Assembly: GCA_034387635.1 (NCBI GenBank)
Contig: JAOANU010000016.1
Location: 900,211 to 964,210 of the forward strand
Length of the DNA stretch: 64,000 nt
Source of the DNA: Rhodosporidiobolus odoratus
Taxonomy: Eukaryota > Basidiomycota > Microbotryomycetes > Sporidiobolales > Sporidiobolaceae
Direction: 5' to 3'
Positions 22,001-35,200 of this stretch are shown here, piece after piece; within the stretch, counting starts at the first letter, position 1, and every line of letters starts with the position of its first letter. Position numbers and translations under genes: made by a program. The notes beneath the pieces are model-generated. The model was not told the DNA's origin and did not search any database. It saw only the letters and a list, made by a program, of their open reading frames with translations.

Positions 22001-25000
22001 AAGACCTCAAGCCCGACATTCCACCTACCTCCCCGCACAAACAGAAGAAACGGGTCGCCTTCCAGCTATCTCGCAGTGTCTCACAGACCTTGTCGATCGA
22101 TTCGCAGGCAAGGACACCGACTCCTGCTTCGGCATCGACTGCAACACCGGAACCGGAAAGCAAGGATGTGCCGGGACAGTCTTCCCAGACCTCAACAGAC
22201 TGTTCGTTATCGTTTCGCTATCTACGTCAGCGCCGAGCCTGACATATCTCGCCTGCGTAGCGAACCCGATACATGCCCAACCTCCTCCGACAAGGCGACT
22301 AGCTTCAGGGCCGCTATCTCAACGATCTTTCGTCTTTGCCGAGCCTCCACCGTCAACGTCCGAGGTCATTGCCTCCCTCGACCGCTATCAGCGATCTCGC
22401 GTTCGGTACCAAGATCCCTTCTACAGCAAAACAGCCGACGTCCCGAGGAAGGTGCGAGAGTACGCCGGTCGGCGTTTTCCGATTGAGGGCAGCACCATCG
22501 CCTATCTCGCACCATTCCAGCATGCGGGAGAAGCAGCGCAGAAGGCGGTTCAGGGGAAACGTCCGGTTTTGCCCCGAGTTAGGAAGGTCAGGACGTGGGA
22601 GTTCGCAGCTAAGCCTCCCAGCAGAGCGGATGCGCTAGACTGGCTGCGTAAGAACGGTGAGGAGGGCGAGGAAGCTAAGAAGCTTGCTTACCGACACCAC
22701 CGCTCGCAGGTGCACACGGGGTTTCCCTTCGCTCATGGCTTCTCTGATCTGCTCATGATCTTTGCCCTGCAGATCGAGGCGCCAACACAGCATGACAAGA
22801 AGAAGTCGTTCACGTCGACGAAAGGTGGCACTGTTCGCGAAGCCCAGCATATGGACGTGCTGAGCATCGAGGTTCTGGGTACGGCTACCTCGTTTCTTGC
22901 CTTTCTCGATCCGCACTAGAATGATCCTCTGTGCAGTCACTACCCGTGCAAACCCACGTAAACCGGGTCAGCACTACCTACCTGACCCCCAGGAGGACGC
23001 CATTCAAGCCATCTTCTACACTTTCCAGAGCGACTCCGAAGACCTCGTCGTCAACGGCCGCTCGGGCAATACTCACGTCGGTGTCATCGCGATAGGGGAT
23101 GAGGATGAGCTGAGACGTAAGCTAGGGACAGCAGCGTACACCATCGAACCTGTCGAGGACGAGCGCGAGCTTGTTGAGCTTCTTATCGAGAAGGTCCGCT
23201 TCGAGTGGGATCCTGACTGCTTCGCCGGCTATGAGGTGCACCACTCATCGTGGGGCTATCTACTCGAACGTGCAAATCACGCCTTCGGTATGTTTGCCTC
23301 GCTAATTGGTTAACGTCGTTCGAGACTAACCTTTCTTTCCGCTGGCAGACTGGAATCTCGTCCCGGAATTAGGCCGGGTCAAGGCGTTTGATACAGGCAA
23401 GTTTGGCGATAAGCAGAGCGATCGATGGGGTATGATGCAGACGACCACGCTTAACTTCAGCGGCCGTCACGTCCTTTCGCTCTTCCGGATCCTCTCTGCC
23501 GACAACAAGTTACAGCAGTACTCGTTCGAGCACGTCGTGCATAATTTGCTGTCGAAACGGTGCGCTGTCCTCGCTGAGTACTATGATCACATGTTGCCAA
23601 CCTTTTTCTACCCTCGCAGAGTACACCATCTCTCATTCAAGACACTCACCGAGTGGTATACTTCGGGAGACGCCACCAAGCTGTCTCGCGTCTTCGAGTA
23701 CTGGCGCGACCGCGTCGAGCTCAACATCGAGCTACTCCAAGCTGCGGAGATCATCGACCAAACGTGCGAGTCAGCCCGTGTTTTCGGTGTAGACTTCAAC
23801 TCGGTACGAACGCGCGGTAGTCAACACAAGGTGGAGTCTGTGCTACACAAGACCATTTGCAGCGAGAGCTTCATGCTGCTTTCTCCAAATCGTCAGCAAG
23901 TAAGTCAACCTTGGCCGTCTCATTTCCGCTTTGCGAGACTGACCGCTCCCGTCTCTACCACAGGTTGGAAAGCAGAACGCAGCCGAATGTCAGCCACTCA
24001 TCATGGAGCCGACTTCGGCGTTCTACAAGGGTCCGCTTCTTGTACTCGACTTCCAGTCCCTCTATCCATCAATCATGATTGCCTACAACTACTGCTACTC
24101 GTCAGTCCCGTCTAGTCTGTACCTCAACGTTGAGGGCCGCTGACTGCTTTCGTGCGTGCAGGACCTGCCTTGGACGAGTAGACTCGTTCAAGGGCAGCTA
24201 CAAGCTGGGCGTCAGTGAGAGCGATTTGCCGGACGGCCTCCTATATCTTCTTAAGGACCATATCACGAGTATGGATCTTTCTCACGCCTGGTACATGCAG
24301 CCAAGCTGAAGTGTTTCGCTTGCAGTCTCGCCCAACGGCATAATGTTCGTGAAGCCTGAAGTTCGCAAGTCTGCACTAGCAAAAATGCTTACAGAGCTGC
24401 TCGATACACGAGTGATGGTTAAGGACAGTATGAAGGGTATCGATGATCCCGTAAGTCAAGATGTCGGTTGCTTTCTCTCCCGCGCGCCTAAGCTGACAGC
24501 GCCCCTGGACAGGCCCTGACCAAGCTGTTGAACGCTCGCCAGTTGGCGCTGAAGTTTTTGGCTAACGTATGCGCTTTCTTCCTTTCTCGGAAGTCAAGCC
24601 GTCACCTCATCTTCTCATCTTCTCATCTGCGCAGGTCACATACGGCTATACCTCTGCCACCTTCTCCGGGCGAATGCCTATGGTTGAGATCGCCGACGCC
24701 ATCGTGCAAACAGGTCGAGAAACCCTCGAGCGGGTAAGTCCTGACTCATTATATGCTACCCTGACCTTGGACCAATGCGCCCATCTGCAGGCTCGCGACG
24801 TCATCAACAGCCACAAAGCCTGGGGTGCACAAGTCGTGTACGGCGACACCGACTCCCTTTTCATCTACCTGCCAGGCAAGACGAAAGACGACGCTTTTCG
24901 CATCGGGTACGAGATGGCCGATACTATCACGCAGCAGAATCCCCGGCCCGTCAAGCTCAAGTTCGAAAAGGTGGGCTTGACTTGATGCCCTTTCACGAGT

Positions 25001-26223
25001 TGGCTACTCATCTTTTCCTTTATCAGGTCTACCTCCCTTGCGTCCTTCTTGCAAAGAAACGCTACGTCGGATGGAAATATGAGAAGCCGTCGCAGAAGGA
25101 TCCCGACTTCGACGCGAAGGGAATCGAAACAGTCCGTCGTGACGGTATTCCTGCCACCCAGAAGATGCAGGAGTGGTGCTTGAAGTGCGCCTTCCTTTCC
25201 TCCTTCCTGTTCCGTTTGACGTAGCAAGGCTGCTGATGCTCCTCGCACGCCTGTCCTTGCACGTAGGAGTCTCTTCCGCAATCAAGACCTCTCGCTCATC
25301 AAGGAGTTCGTGCAGCGCCAGTGGCGAAAAATCGAGTCCGGCGACATTTCGCCCCAGGATTTTATCATCGCGAAGGGCGTCAAGCTGGGCAGCTACGCGT
25401 ATGTGCTGCTTGCCACTCTCTAGAATCAGCAAGCTGAATGCTGTCCTTACTCCACAGCGAAGGAAGGCTTCCTCCGCCAGGGGCAGCCGTCGCGACGCGG
25501 GCCATGGTCGACGACCCACGAGCGGAACCCGAGTACGGCGAGCGCGTTCCCTACCTGATGTTCCAGGCCGAACCTGGGCAGAAGCAGGTTCATCGCGCCA
25601 TCTCTCCCGCTGACTTCCTTGCCGAGCCGTAAGTTGCAGATGCTTCCCTCCCCTCTGCCGATTACAGTCTTCTGACCGGGTACTTTTCTGCACAGCCGCC
25701 TTCGTCTAGACGCAACGCACTACATCACTCGCATGATCATCCCGCCCCTCGAGCGTATCTTCAACCTGATGGGCGTTGATGTCAAATCCTGGTACCGAGA
25801 GATGAGCAAGTCGAAGCGGGTTCTGAAGTCGGGAGGAGCAAACGGTATCAAGCCAGTCATGCTAGACGAGCACTTCATCAGCGATCGCTGCATCGCTTGC
25901 AACGGACCCAAGGGAAACGGAGGTACGCTCTCTTGCTCTTTTTCCTCCGCCGTCCTGGAGCTCAGAAGCTCACGGTTATAACCGCAGGTCTCTGTTCCGA
26001 CTGTCTTTCCCATCCGGCACAAGCCACGTTCACCCTTCAGTCGCGCAAGAAAGCCTTGCAACAACGACAACGCGCCCTCCACGACATCTGCGTTTCCTGC
26101 TCCAAACAGCCAATTCAAGAGGTCATCCAGTGTGACTCGATCGATTGCCCTAACCTATACGCGCGCGTACGCAATCAGAACGAGCTAGCCAAGCTGCCTC
26201 ACCTTTCCGACCTCGATTTCTAG
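19080..26223 (+). CDS. REV3: DNA polymerase zeta catalytic subunit REV3
   Basis: A long many-exon B-family polymerase that extends past mismatches and lesions in translesion synthesis with REV7 and REV1. The N-terminal domain opens after a Pro/Ala-rich leader (FIRFRLSHLDYVLNYQHSCY, VPEIRIFGKTDRGIPVVAHV). A poorly conserved acidic and Ser/Pro-rich middle lies at about 20700-22300. The exonuclease-like domain begins near 22918 (ILCAVTTRANPRKPG). Polymerase motif A DFQSLYPSIMIAYNYCYS is near 24045-24100, motif B KFLANVTYGYTSATFSGRMP is split by an intron near 24550-24690, and motif C VYGDTDSLF is near 24840. The C-terminus carries two Cys motifs, CIACNGPKGNGGLCSDC (zinc) and CVSC...CDSIDC (the 4Fe-4S type in this family). 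Start at 19080 (an in-frame Met also lies at 19068); stop at 26221-26223. Confidence 0.95.
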
Positions 26224-26321
26224 TTTGCCTTCTCTGCATCTTGACTATTCTTCGATCTCTCGGTTTCTGTGTTGTCCATACATCCGTTCCCATGTTGCTT
26301 GCAATACTATCCGGCAGATCC

Positions 26322-29300
26322 TTACGCTTGTACATCTACCGCCAAAGTAGCCGCTCCAGTCTCTGCTACTTCCGCCCGCACAACCGGTCTTTGCTGTCCT
26401 ACATCCCGAATGCGAATCTCTCGCCCTGGACCTTCGCTGTAAACATGGTTGATAGGGGACGCCTCGAATTCAGCTTCAGCTGGTCGGACCGCTAATCGCC
26501 AGTCTCCAGCGCGGAAAACACCGGGGCGGGGCAGCCAGAGTTGACTTGAGATGGTGGTGAGGGCGAGGGGAGGCAAGGTTCCGGTATGGGTGAGAGCGCC
26601 GACGAGAATCGCACCTCGTCTGCAAGTTACAGCAAAGGCACAAGCTGGTGAGCAATCAGAAGGAGAGCCAGGCAAGAAAAGGGAGGGAGAACGAACGGTG
26701 ACTCGTTCGCACCGAGGGTGAGAGTGTAAGCTAGTGGGGTTGTCGGAGATAGGTTCCGAATGTCGAACCTTATCGGCCGTACGCATGGGCTGCGTGAGAC
26801 CGGATGTCAGAGTGTTAGCTACGAAAAGGAACAAAAGGATAGGGGAAAAAGCGCACCTCGTTGCAAAGTCGTGCTGAACCGTACCGGCGACCTCGACTGA
26901 TACTACAGCCGGAAGCACTTGTCTACCTGCTACGTCTTCTCCTCCCCCTAGTTCGCTCCGTCTCAGTGCGATGAGCAAGGCTGCCCTCTCTCGCTGACTC
27001 TCTTCGTACAACCCACCTCCAGCACTTCTCTCCGCGGCGTCCAACACCGCTCGAAGTGGAGCGTCGAGTGTCGGCGTGGGTATCGAGAGGGGGAGGAGCA
27101 GCTGTCCTGACGTCGATAGAGATGGGGAGGAGTAGGAGACGAGGAGTAAGGCGGAGGAAAGGGATCGGAAGAGCGGGAATATTGACGGGAGAAGGGCGCG
27201 CGGAAGGGTAGGGAACGAGGCAGCGAGGTCGGAGAGGCGGGAACAGTTGTACGAAGCTAGGAGAGATGGGAGCAAGTCGGGGGGAAGAAGCTCGGCAGAG
27301 GTCGAGGATGTCTACGCAAAGAAAGCGAAATCGAGCGTTAGTCTCGGGGCCTTCGAAAGAAAAAAAAGATGATAGAAGCAAAGAGCGCACCGATGCGACG
27401 CTCGACGTGTTCAGCCCAATCTCCCCAGGTCTGTCTATCCCCACCTCCCGACCCTGCAACAACCCTTCCACCTTCTTGACAGTGAACTCGACCGCCTCAT
27501 CCCTCTCAGTCTCCTCCCTCGGCACGGCATCGAGGGCGAGGAAGAACCGGCTACCATGTTGCCACCCGAGCGGTGAGGCGATGTCTTGCTCGAAGGACGA
27601 ACCTGGGGCGAGAGAGAGGGACCAGCGTGGGGAGATGAGGGAGAGGGAGGTGATACGGACGTCGGGAGCGGGGAGGCCGGCGTTGAGGGCCTACAGAGAG
27701 AGTAAGAGATAAGAGTGAAAGGGAACTCTGAGGGAAAAAGGAGAAGGTGCTTACCTCGACATCGAGAATGAATGGACTACCTTCCTTCGTATTCGGCCGC
27801 ACGCCGTACCGAATTTTCAGCGAAGGGAGGACTTGCAGACGATGCACAGCCCGAGTGGAGTAGCATTCGTTCGAGTCATCCTGCACCTTCAGCCCTATCA
27901 GCTTTGCGAGCAAGAAGGAGGAAGGAAGGGTAAAAGACGCGTACCTCGACCCCTTTGAACGCGAACAACCACTTCAACTCCACCTCCCCGACCTGATCAC
28001 CCCTACACAAGACTTCGACTTCGACCCTCTCTCCCGGCTGGAGGGCTTTACCCTGAGGCAAAAGAGGGACAGGTGCATTCGAGCGCAGGCAATTAGGCAC
28101 GGCGGTTGTTCCGTCTTCGCGCGATAGGGTAGCGGGAGATGTAAAGGCTGGAGATATGAGCGCAAAGGATGGCTGAGAGCAGATAGCGTGCAATTCGCTC
28201 ATCGCAACCCCTCCCACATTCTCCACTCCGATCTTGACCGTTCTCATTTCTCCCTGAACGATCCTTTCCGGTAACCCACCGACTTCCACACTGAGCACCG
28301 GTACAGGTTGTTTGATCGTGACCGTAAGAGGGTCGGGCGAGCGGATTGACGGTTTCCCGGGTACGGGATGAGAGGGTTTAGAGAAGCGGACGGAAGGGGA
28401 AGAAAGTTGTTCGGTGACAGGTAAGAGGGAGGCAAAGAGGTAGGAGAGTGAGTGGAAGGTGTAGGTTCCGAGAGTTCGGGCCCGAATGGGGATAAGAATC
28501 TGAAGAGGAAGTGGCATGAATGTTGAAGATCCTGCTGCGTGAAAATGCGAACAGGAAACCGACGTACTTGACTCTTTTCTCCCGGTGCCAAATCGACTCC
28601 ACCGACCGGTGACTCGATCTCCAGTTCTCCTTCTCCCGCGCTGGTGTCGACCTGTATATCACCAAGTGACAAGAATGCCTCGAGCGGATTCGAAACCGGC
28701 AGGACCAGGTGGAACAATTCTGTGGTCGGGTCGACACGGCACAGACGTCAATCCTCGCCCACAGTACTCTAGTCGACAAGCGACGCGAAGGAACGGGCGT
28801 ACCTCCCACGACCGCCTCCCCCCTCTCCCCGCCTCTCCAGACCACCCTCTTCGGTCCTTTCCCCTCCCCCTTCTTCCACCCCTCAACAACCTCCTCCTCC
28901 AACCCCTCCCACCCTTCCACAATTCCCTCCCCACGCCCAACTTCCATCCCAGCCACAGCCGCACTTCCAACTCTGACCTTGGCCCGTCTCGCCTCGACAA
29001 GTTTGATCGGCAACTCCCACTTGTTGCCTCCTTCTCCCTCTCCCTTTCGCACCCTAGCTTCCGGACCCAGTTGCATCCAAGCCAACGCGAAATCTTCCAA
29101 CCATTCTCCTCCTCCAACCCATCCACCGACTCCCCCTCCTGCTGCTGCTCCTACGCCATGATCTGTTTCCGACTCGCCCGAACCACCACCACCACCAGGA
29201 GGTACCCCTGCGAGAAGTTGTAAAAAATGATGACAAGCCTCCGAGGCGTGACCGATGGTGTAGGATTGTCGACCGAGGGAGTGATGGAGGTAGTGGTGGA

Positions 29301-32011
29301 GGGAGAGGAAAGTTGAGAGGGAGGAGGGGGAGGGGGAGGGGAGACGAGGGTCGGAGAGGGAGGTTGAGGTTACTGAAGGGGGTTCTTCAACAGAAGAAGA
29401 AGGAGGAGGAGGTGGGGAGAGAGAGTAGAGAGATGAAGCTTGGGAGAGGCAGCGGAGCGAGAGGGATTTCTACATGCCCAAGAGAGAAGTAGTAAAACCG
29501 GGATTGGAAAGGTCAACAACTCCTCTCGAGGTCCTCTCAAGGTCCTCTCAAGGCAGAGGAGAAAGAGAAATAACAAAGGAACGTACCACCCCACATTTCT
29601 CATACCGAACCGCCGCCATCCCCATATGCAACCCAAACTTTCTCCTCCTCCTCCCCCCCTCGTCTCCGATCCACCTCTTCTCGACTCTCAAATCGGCCAA
29701 AGCAGCCTGTTCCAACAACACCGCAGCGACGACTTCTTCTCCTAGGGATTCGGCGCAGCGGAGGAGGGCGGGGATGGAGAGGTCCCAGGTTCCCCCTGTT
29801 GAAAGGGTTGGAGAAGGTGAAGGGGGGAGGGAACGATAGACGAGGTAGTAGAGGAGGGTGGAGCGGAGAGAGTCGAAAGTGCTCGAGGCGGCGGGAGAGA
29901 CTGGGACGAGAGCAGCGAGCGCGAGCCAGGCATCTGGACTGGAGGGTGAAGTGGGAGGCGGCAGGGGTACTGAAGGTGGATGAAGGAGAAGTTGGGAAAG
30001 ACCGGCCATGCGCTGCGATTTCTTGGTATCATTTCAGTCACGAGTCATGGGCACAAGAGAGTGAGAAGGATGGGGGAGAACGCACACACGCAGCAGAATA
30101 GTACCGCCACGCCTTGTCGCCCCTGAAATCCTTACTCGCCTGCTCGTACACTTGCGCAGCAAGCTTGTAATCGCCGAGCATGAACGCCAGGTCTGCCAAC
30201 CGCCTTGTCTGACTTTCTTGTGACGCATGGGGGTAGCTGCAACAAATACATGGAAAGGTGAGAATCCGCCCGAAGCTCATACTCAGAGAGAGGAGACCTA
30301 CTATCCCTTCGACACGTTATATCCCACGTTGGCGATACCCCCCGGTCCTGGTGAGCCCGCGCGAGAGGGTGCGTTTGATCCGCTGCCGCTACCTCCACCA
30401 AAGTATTTCCTGCCCGCGCTGAACAGGCGCCCTCCGAGGGATCGACGGGAGGCGGTAAACTACGAGAGTAGAGACAGGGGTCATTCAGCAGCACAGATGG
30501 CATGGTGAGCAAAAAAGAACCGAGTAAACGAGTATGAGGAGGGATCAAGCAGGTGCAAGAAAAAGTAGGAAAAAGGCCAAACGCACCTGTTCATTCCCCA
30601 CCACCACCTGTCTCTCCATCCAAGGCACCACACTCTGCACCACCATCTCCCTGACAAATTTCGCGATCGCCGTCAGATCCTGATCGCTCAATTCATGGCC
30701 AGGCGGGTTTTCCCCGGCTCCTTCAGCCTCGACCCCGGTCCTCGTTTCGGGTACGCTGGTGGGTTCTGGCTCGTCGGGGACGTCGTACCCTAGCCCTACG
30801 ACGACGTTGGGAGTATGTGCAGCGGTTGTCGGGGAAGAGGGAGAGAGAAAAGAGTAGATGGACGCGGCGGTCTCGGAAGGTGGTTGAGGGAGTTTGGCAG
30901 TGGAAGAGCCAGAGAAGATGGGAAGTAATGCGGTGTGAAGGCCGTACGTCTTGCGGATAGTCTCATGGAGTTGTTGTGCGCTGCAATGGTCACCCCACTT
31001 TTGGATCAGTCCTAGTTCCCAGGCAGTCGTGACAGCGAATGAACCGAATGTGCGTGAGAGGCCTTTGACGTACTCTTGCCACCCCTCTCTACCCCCTCCC
31101 GCACCCCAGTCATGCACCAACACGACAAACCTGAGCACATCCGGGCTAGCCCAGTCGTGCCTTGAGTCTTCTTCTGCCCCACTTCTAGGCGGGTATGACG
31201 AGGGCGAGAACAGAGAGGAAGGCGAGGTGAGTTCCCAGAGTGCCGAGAGGGCGTTGAGAGGATCTGGAGAAGAGGTCGAGAGGCCCAGTAAACCTGCACA
31301 GACAGAGAGGGATGTGTGAGCTAGGTTGGGGAAGGAGGATCCGGAAAATGGAGAGAAGTGAAACGGACAGGCGACGGGCCAGCCAAAGGTTTCCCACTCG
31401 ACCATTTCCCTGCGTGCGAGGACCTGTTTCTGCATCTGTGCGAACCAAGGTGCGAGGTCCTCTACAGTCTTGTCCTCCCACCCTTCGTTTTCTTCGTTCC
31501 GTTCCGGGATGGGTTGACCCTGCTCTGGCAACCTCGGGCGAAGGGTTCTGGGTTTGACCTTGAGCTGTGGAGGGAGATTTGGCGAGTTTAGGAGGTTGGT
31601 CAGGTTGTCCGAGAGGGATGCGCCGAGCGAGTCGAGAAAGAGGTCGTCTCGTTCTGCCTGGGAAGGGTGGGAAAAGGGAGTTGCGGGCGTCGCGTGCGCA
31701 GAGGTGAGGAAGCTGCCACTTGTGGGTCGAATCGAGGGAGTTGAGCCTTGGGGGATGCCATAGGTGGGAGGGAGAGGTCGTTCGTGGATTTGAAAGGGAA
31801 AGGCGGGGAGAGTTTGCGGTTGATAGGTGTGAGAACGGGTTTGAATGCGAGTGACCGAGTGTTGGTAGGGTTGCAAGAGTGCACCCAAGGACGGGATCTG
31901 GTTTCTCTCGAGCAAGTTGACGAGGGAAGGATCGGAAAAGGACTCGAGGATGGGGCACAGGTGGGGGACCACCCAGGGAGCGACGGGCGAGGTCAGGAGT
32001 GGACTGGCCAT
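26322..32011 (-). CDS. TRS85: TRAPPIII subunit TRS85 / TRAPPC8
   Basis: Minus-strand multi-exon gene, convergent with REV3 (98 bp between stops). Exon 1 (32011-30587) encodes VPHLCPILESFSDPSLVNLL, the block QQLHETIRKTYGLHTALLPI and the hallmark FVREMVVQSVVPWMERQVVV. The next exons add SLGGRLFSAGRKYFG and a TPR-like stretch RRLADLAFMLGDYKLAAQVY followed by FRGDKAWRYYSAA, diagnostic of the Trs85/TRAPPC8 family. Later exons are beta-rich, Ig-like segments to a stop at 26322. TRS85 directs the TRAPPIII complex, the exchange factor for Ypt1, to autophagosome and Golgi membranes. Introns are bounded by gtgcgt-type donors. The promoter is shared with SEC39 (32012-32291). Confidence 0.88.
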
Positions 32012-32291
32012 TCTCGCTAGACCTGGCTGGCTCCTTCTACTTCGTGTGTCCAGTCGGAAGGGGGAAGGGGGATGAGCGAGAATTTAAAGGCGTACAGTAA
32101 CGGAGGTTGGAACATGACCACAACTCGCGTTCTGCTGACTGGACCAAGCAGAAACCCCGCCGAGATAGCTCAAATCAACCCTACAAGACTGGTCAGGGGT
32201 ACCACCCGCCTAACTACATAGTTCGACCACTTCCCCGTCGTCACTCTTGCTCATATCATCAACTCACGACCACCGCGTCCTCAACGGTTCA
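32012..32291. promoter_or_regulatory. Divergent promoter TRS85 / SEC39
   Basis: 280 bp between two divergent start codons (32011 minus, 32292 plus). No distinctive site is recognised. Its interest is that both genes encode membrane-tethering subunits. Confidence 0.6.
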
Positions 32292-35200
32292 ATGGACGAG
32301 CTACCACGGGCAATAGAGCATCGACAATGGGAGAAAGCACTCTCCCTGGCACACCAAGACGGCATCGACTCCCCTGCCCCTTACCTCGCCTACCTCGCTC
32401 AACAACACCTCCTCACTTTCATCACGGGCTCCTCCCCTTCTCCTCCCTCTGTACCCGCCCTAGACTCACTCTACGAACTCGTAGCACCTCACAACCCTCG
32501 TTGGCTCACAACCGCCCTCACTCGCCTCACCCGCCAGGCCACCACCCTCGACCTCGCTAGAAAAGCACACCAACTCGCACTCAAGGCCAACGACAGACAC
32601 ATTGCCACCCTGCAGGACCTCAGCCATGCTCTCGGTGACGAGGACTACGGTACAGTGGATAGACTGTGCAGGGACACGAAGCAAGTGGCCAAAGCCTGCA
32701 GAGCGAGAAGAAACCTGCTCGACATGGGCGACAGGATCACGAGCTGGGAAGCCATCTGGGCTGACTCGGGAAAAGCAAGCCTCACAGGAGACGACAAGCC
32801 CAAAGACCACGAGGACGGGGCCGAGGAAGACGGCTGGGGAGACGACCTCGACCTGCCTTCGGACGCTGCTTCTTCGTCGTCGGTCACAGGCGACGGCCCG
32901 CTTACGCCTCCGCTTCCTCTAGCGCTTGAAGAACCCCCCTCCACTCCCGCCCGCCCTGTACTCTCCGAGTTCATCACGAAGCCTCTGCCCTCGCTCGCCC
33001 TCGCTCTCGCCGCCTCCTCGTCCTTGCCCGAACTCCTCCTCCTCTGCTCCCTTCACGCCTCCTCTCTCTACCCACATCGAGTCGCCCTCCTCGACGTCCT
33101 GCCCGAATGGCTCGACCCGTCCGACTACGAACCCCTCCTTCCGGCTGTGGACCCCAAGGGCGTCGAGCGAGAATGGGAGGACGTGCAACCTTGGCGCACC
33201 GAGCCGGACTGGTCAGAGGCGCTACCTTCTCTCTCTGCACCGTCAACGAGCACAGCGGGGCAGAGGAGGACCGCGCAGGACTTGGAGAAGTGGTACCTCT
33301 CCCGGGTTTCTTCCCTTGCCCAACTTGGGCTCGTCGCTCCTGCCTTGGCTTTGGTACAGCACGGCGCTGCAAAGGGAGTCATGGGTCTCGACTCGCTCGG
33401 GGAAGAACTGTCTCTCCTCTCCAAGCTCGTGTACGATCGACCTTCTCCCGCTTCATCCGACAGCGGAACCACCGTAGCAGGAGAAGGAGAAGACCTCACC
33501 CTGAGTTACTTCCGTTCGCTTTCCCCCGCCGACGTCATCCGAGCCTACACATCCACCTGTACCCCGTCGAACCTGGCCACCACCCTCCGACGCCTCGTCC
33601 TGCCTTACCTCTCTGTTCTCGAATCCCGCCTAGAACGATCTGGCACCCCCGACCCCGCCCTCCCCACTCGTCTCCTCTACGAGTACCTCCTCTCTCTCTC
33701 TTCCTCTCCGCAACAACGACCACGCAACGAGGGTTTCGCCTCCCTCCTCGCCATCTTTGAAGCTTCAAAACCGACTCTGCCGCAAGGAGCTAGGATCGTC
33801 AAGAACGATGCGGACCTTGCTCGATTAGCGCTAGCGTGTTTGTATGGTGCTCCCGGGACACCCAGCGAGGAACAAGTGGTGACGATGGGACGAATCTTTG
33901 AGTGTTTACCCGCTTTTCCCGACGAGGCTCTTTCTCCACCTTCCTCTCCTTCGCTCGCCTCCCCTTCGACATCAAAACCGGCAGAGGAAACCCTCTTCTC
34001 TCTCACCTCCTCCTCCTCTTCTTCTTCCTCTCCCCCCTCAGCTTTCACCTACCTAACTCACCTCCGTCCTCTCCCCCCCTCATCCCTCTCAACCTCCCTA
34101 GACCTCCTCGACCTGCACCTCTCCCAACTCGAATCCTTCCTCCGATACTCGTGCCCCGTTCCTCTGTCGTGGTTTTTGAGATCGTACAACGATGAAAAGA
34201 TGCAGAGGGATTTGGCGGTCAGGTTGGCTAGGACTGCGGCGGGCGGAGGAGCGGGGGCTTGGACCTCTGACAGAGCTGCAGGGTCCACTGGTGGGACGGA
34301 GGGAGGCGGCGGCGAGTTTGAGGGAGAAGACGAGTGGGTTGGGTTGATGGAGTTTTTGGCGGAAGGGACTGGGGTCGCTGGGTCTGGCGATCAAGGCGTG
34401 GACGAGGATGAGGAGGAGAGAAGGAAGAGAAGCGAGAAGGGCATGGGGAGGGCGTTTTGGAAGCTGAGTAGGGAGGAAGTGTTGAGAATCTTTTTTGGGG
34501 GGTTGTTGGGCGCTGGACGTGCGTTTCTAACATCTCTTCTTCCTCCACTTCGTCTGCGGATGTCCGGACTCTTCATTGATATTGATGGGTCGCATCAACC
34601 GTGCAGGCTTCTCGCTGGCACGCTCTCTGTTTGAGCCTTCTTCGACGTCGCCTCCGCTCGAACCGGCAGCGGTGGAGGAACTCGTCATTTCCGCTAGTCG
34701 TGAGCTGTACGATAACGCCGAAGAAGGGAACTTGCATAAAGGGGAGATGAAGTTGGCGTTTGACTGGTGCGACTGACTGCCCCTTTCTCCCCTCTTCGCT
34801 CTTCGGTGCACTGCATACTGAGCAGCCACCTGTTTTCTTGCCCTACAGCCTCTCAGCGGCGCCTCAACAATCCCCTGCCATCCGCCGCGAACGCTCCTTC
34901 ATCGAAGCCACCTCGCGATTGTGTTCCTTCCGTCTCCTCTCTCCTTCGACGAACCTCCCCCTCACCCCAATCGAGATCCGACATTGCCCCGACCGCCTTC
35001 GTTTCGTTTCTCTCCTCCTCTCAACTTCCTCTTCAGCGCATCAACATCCAGAGATGATTCTCGAACTGGTCAAGAAACTGGGATACCCAAGTGGGGGGCA
35101 AGCGGAAGTGAGAACGTTGGCAATGTTGGCTGAAGCGGCTATGGGAGAAGGAGAGTTTGAGACGGCGGCCGAGATGTGTGAGAGAGCTGTTGGGGTGGTT

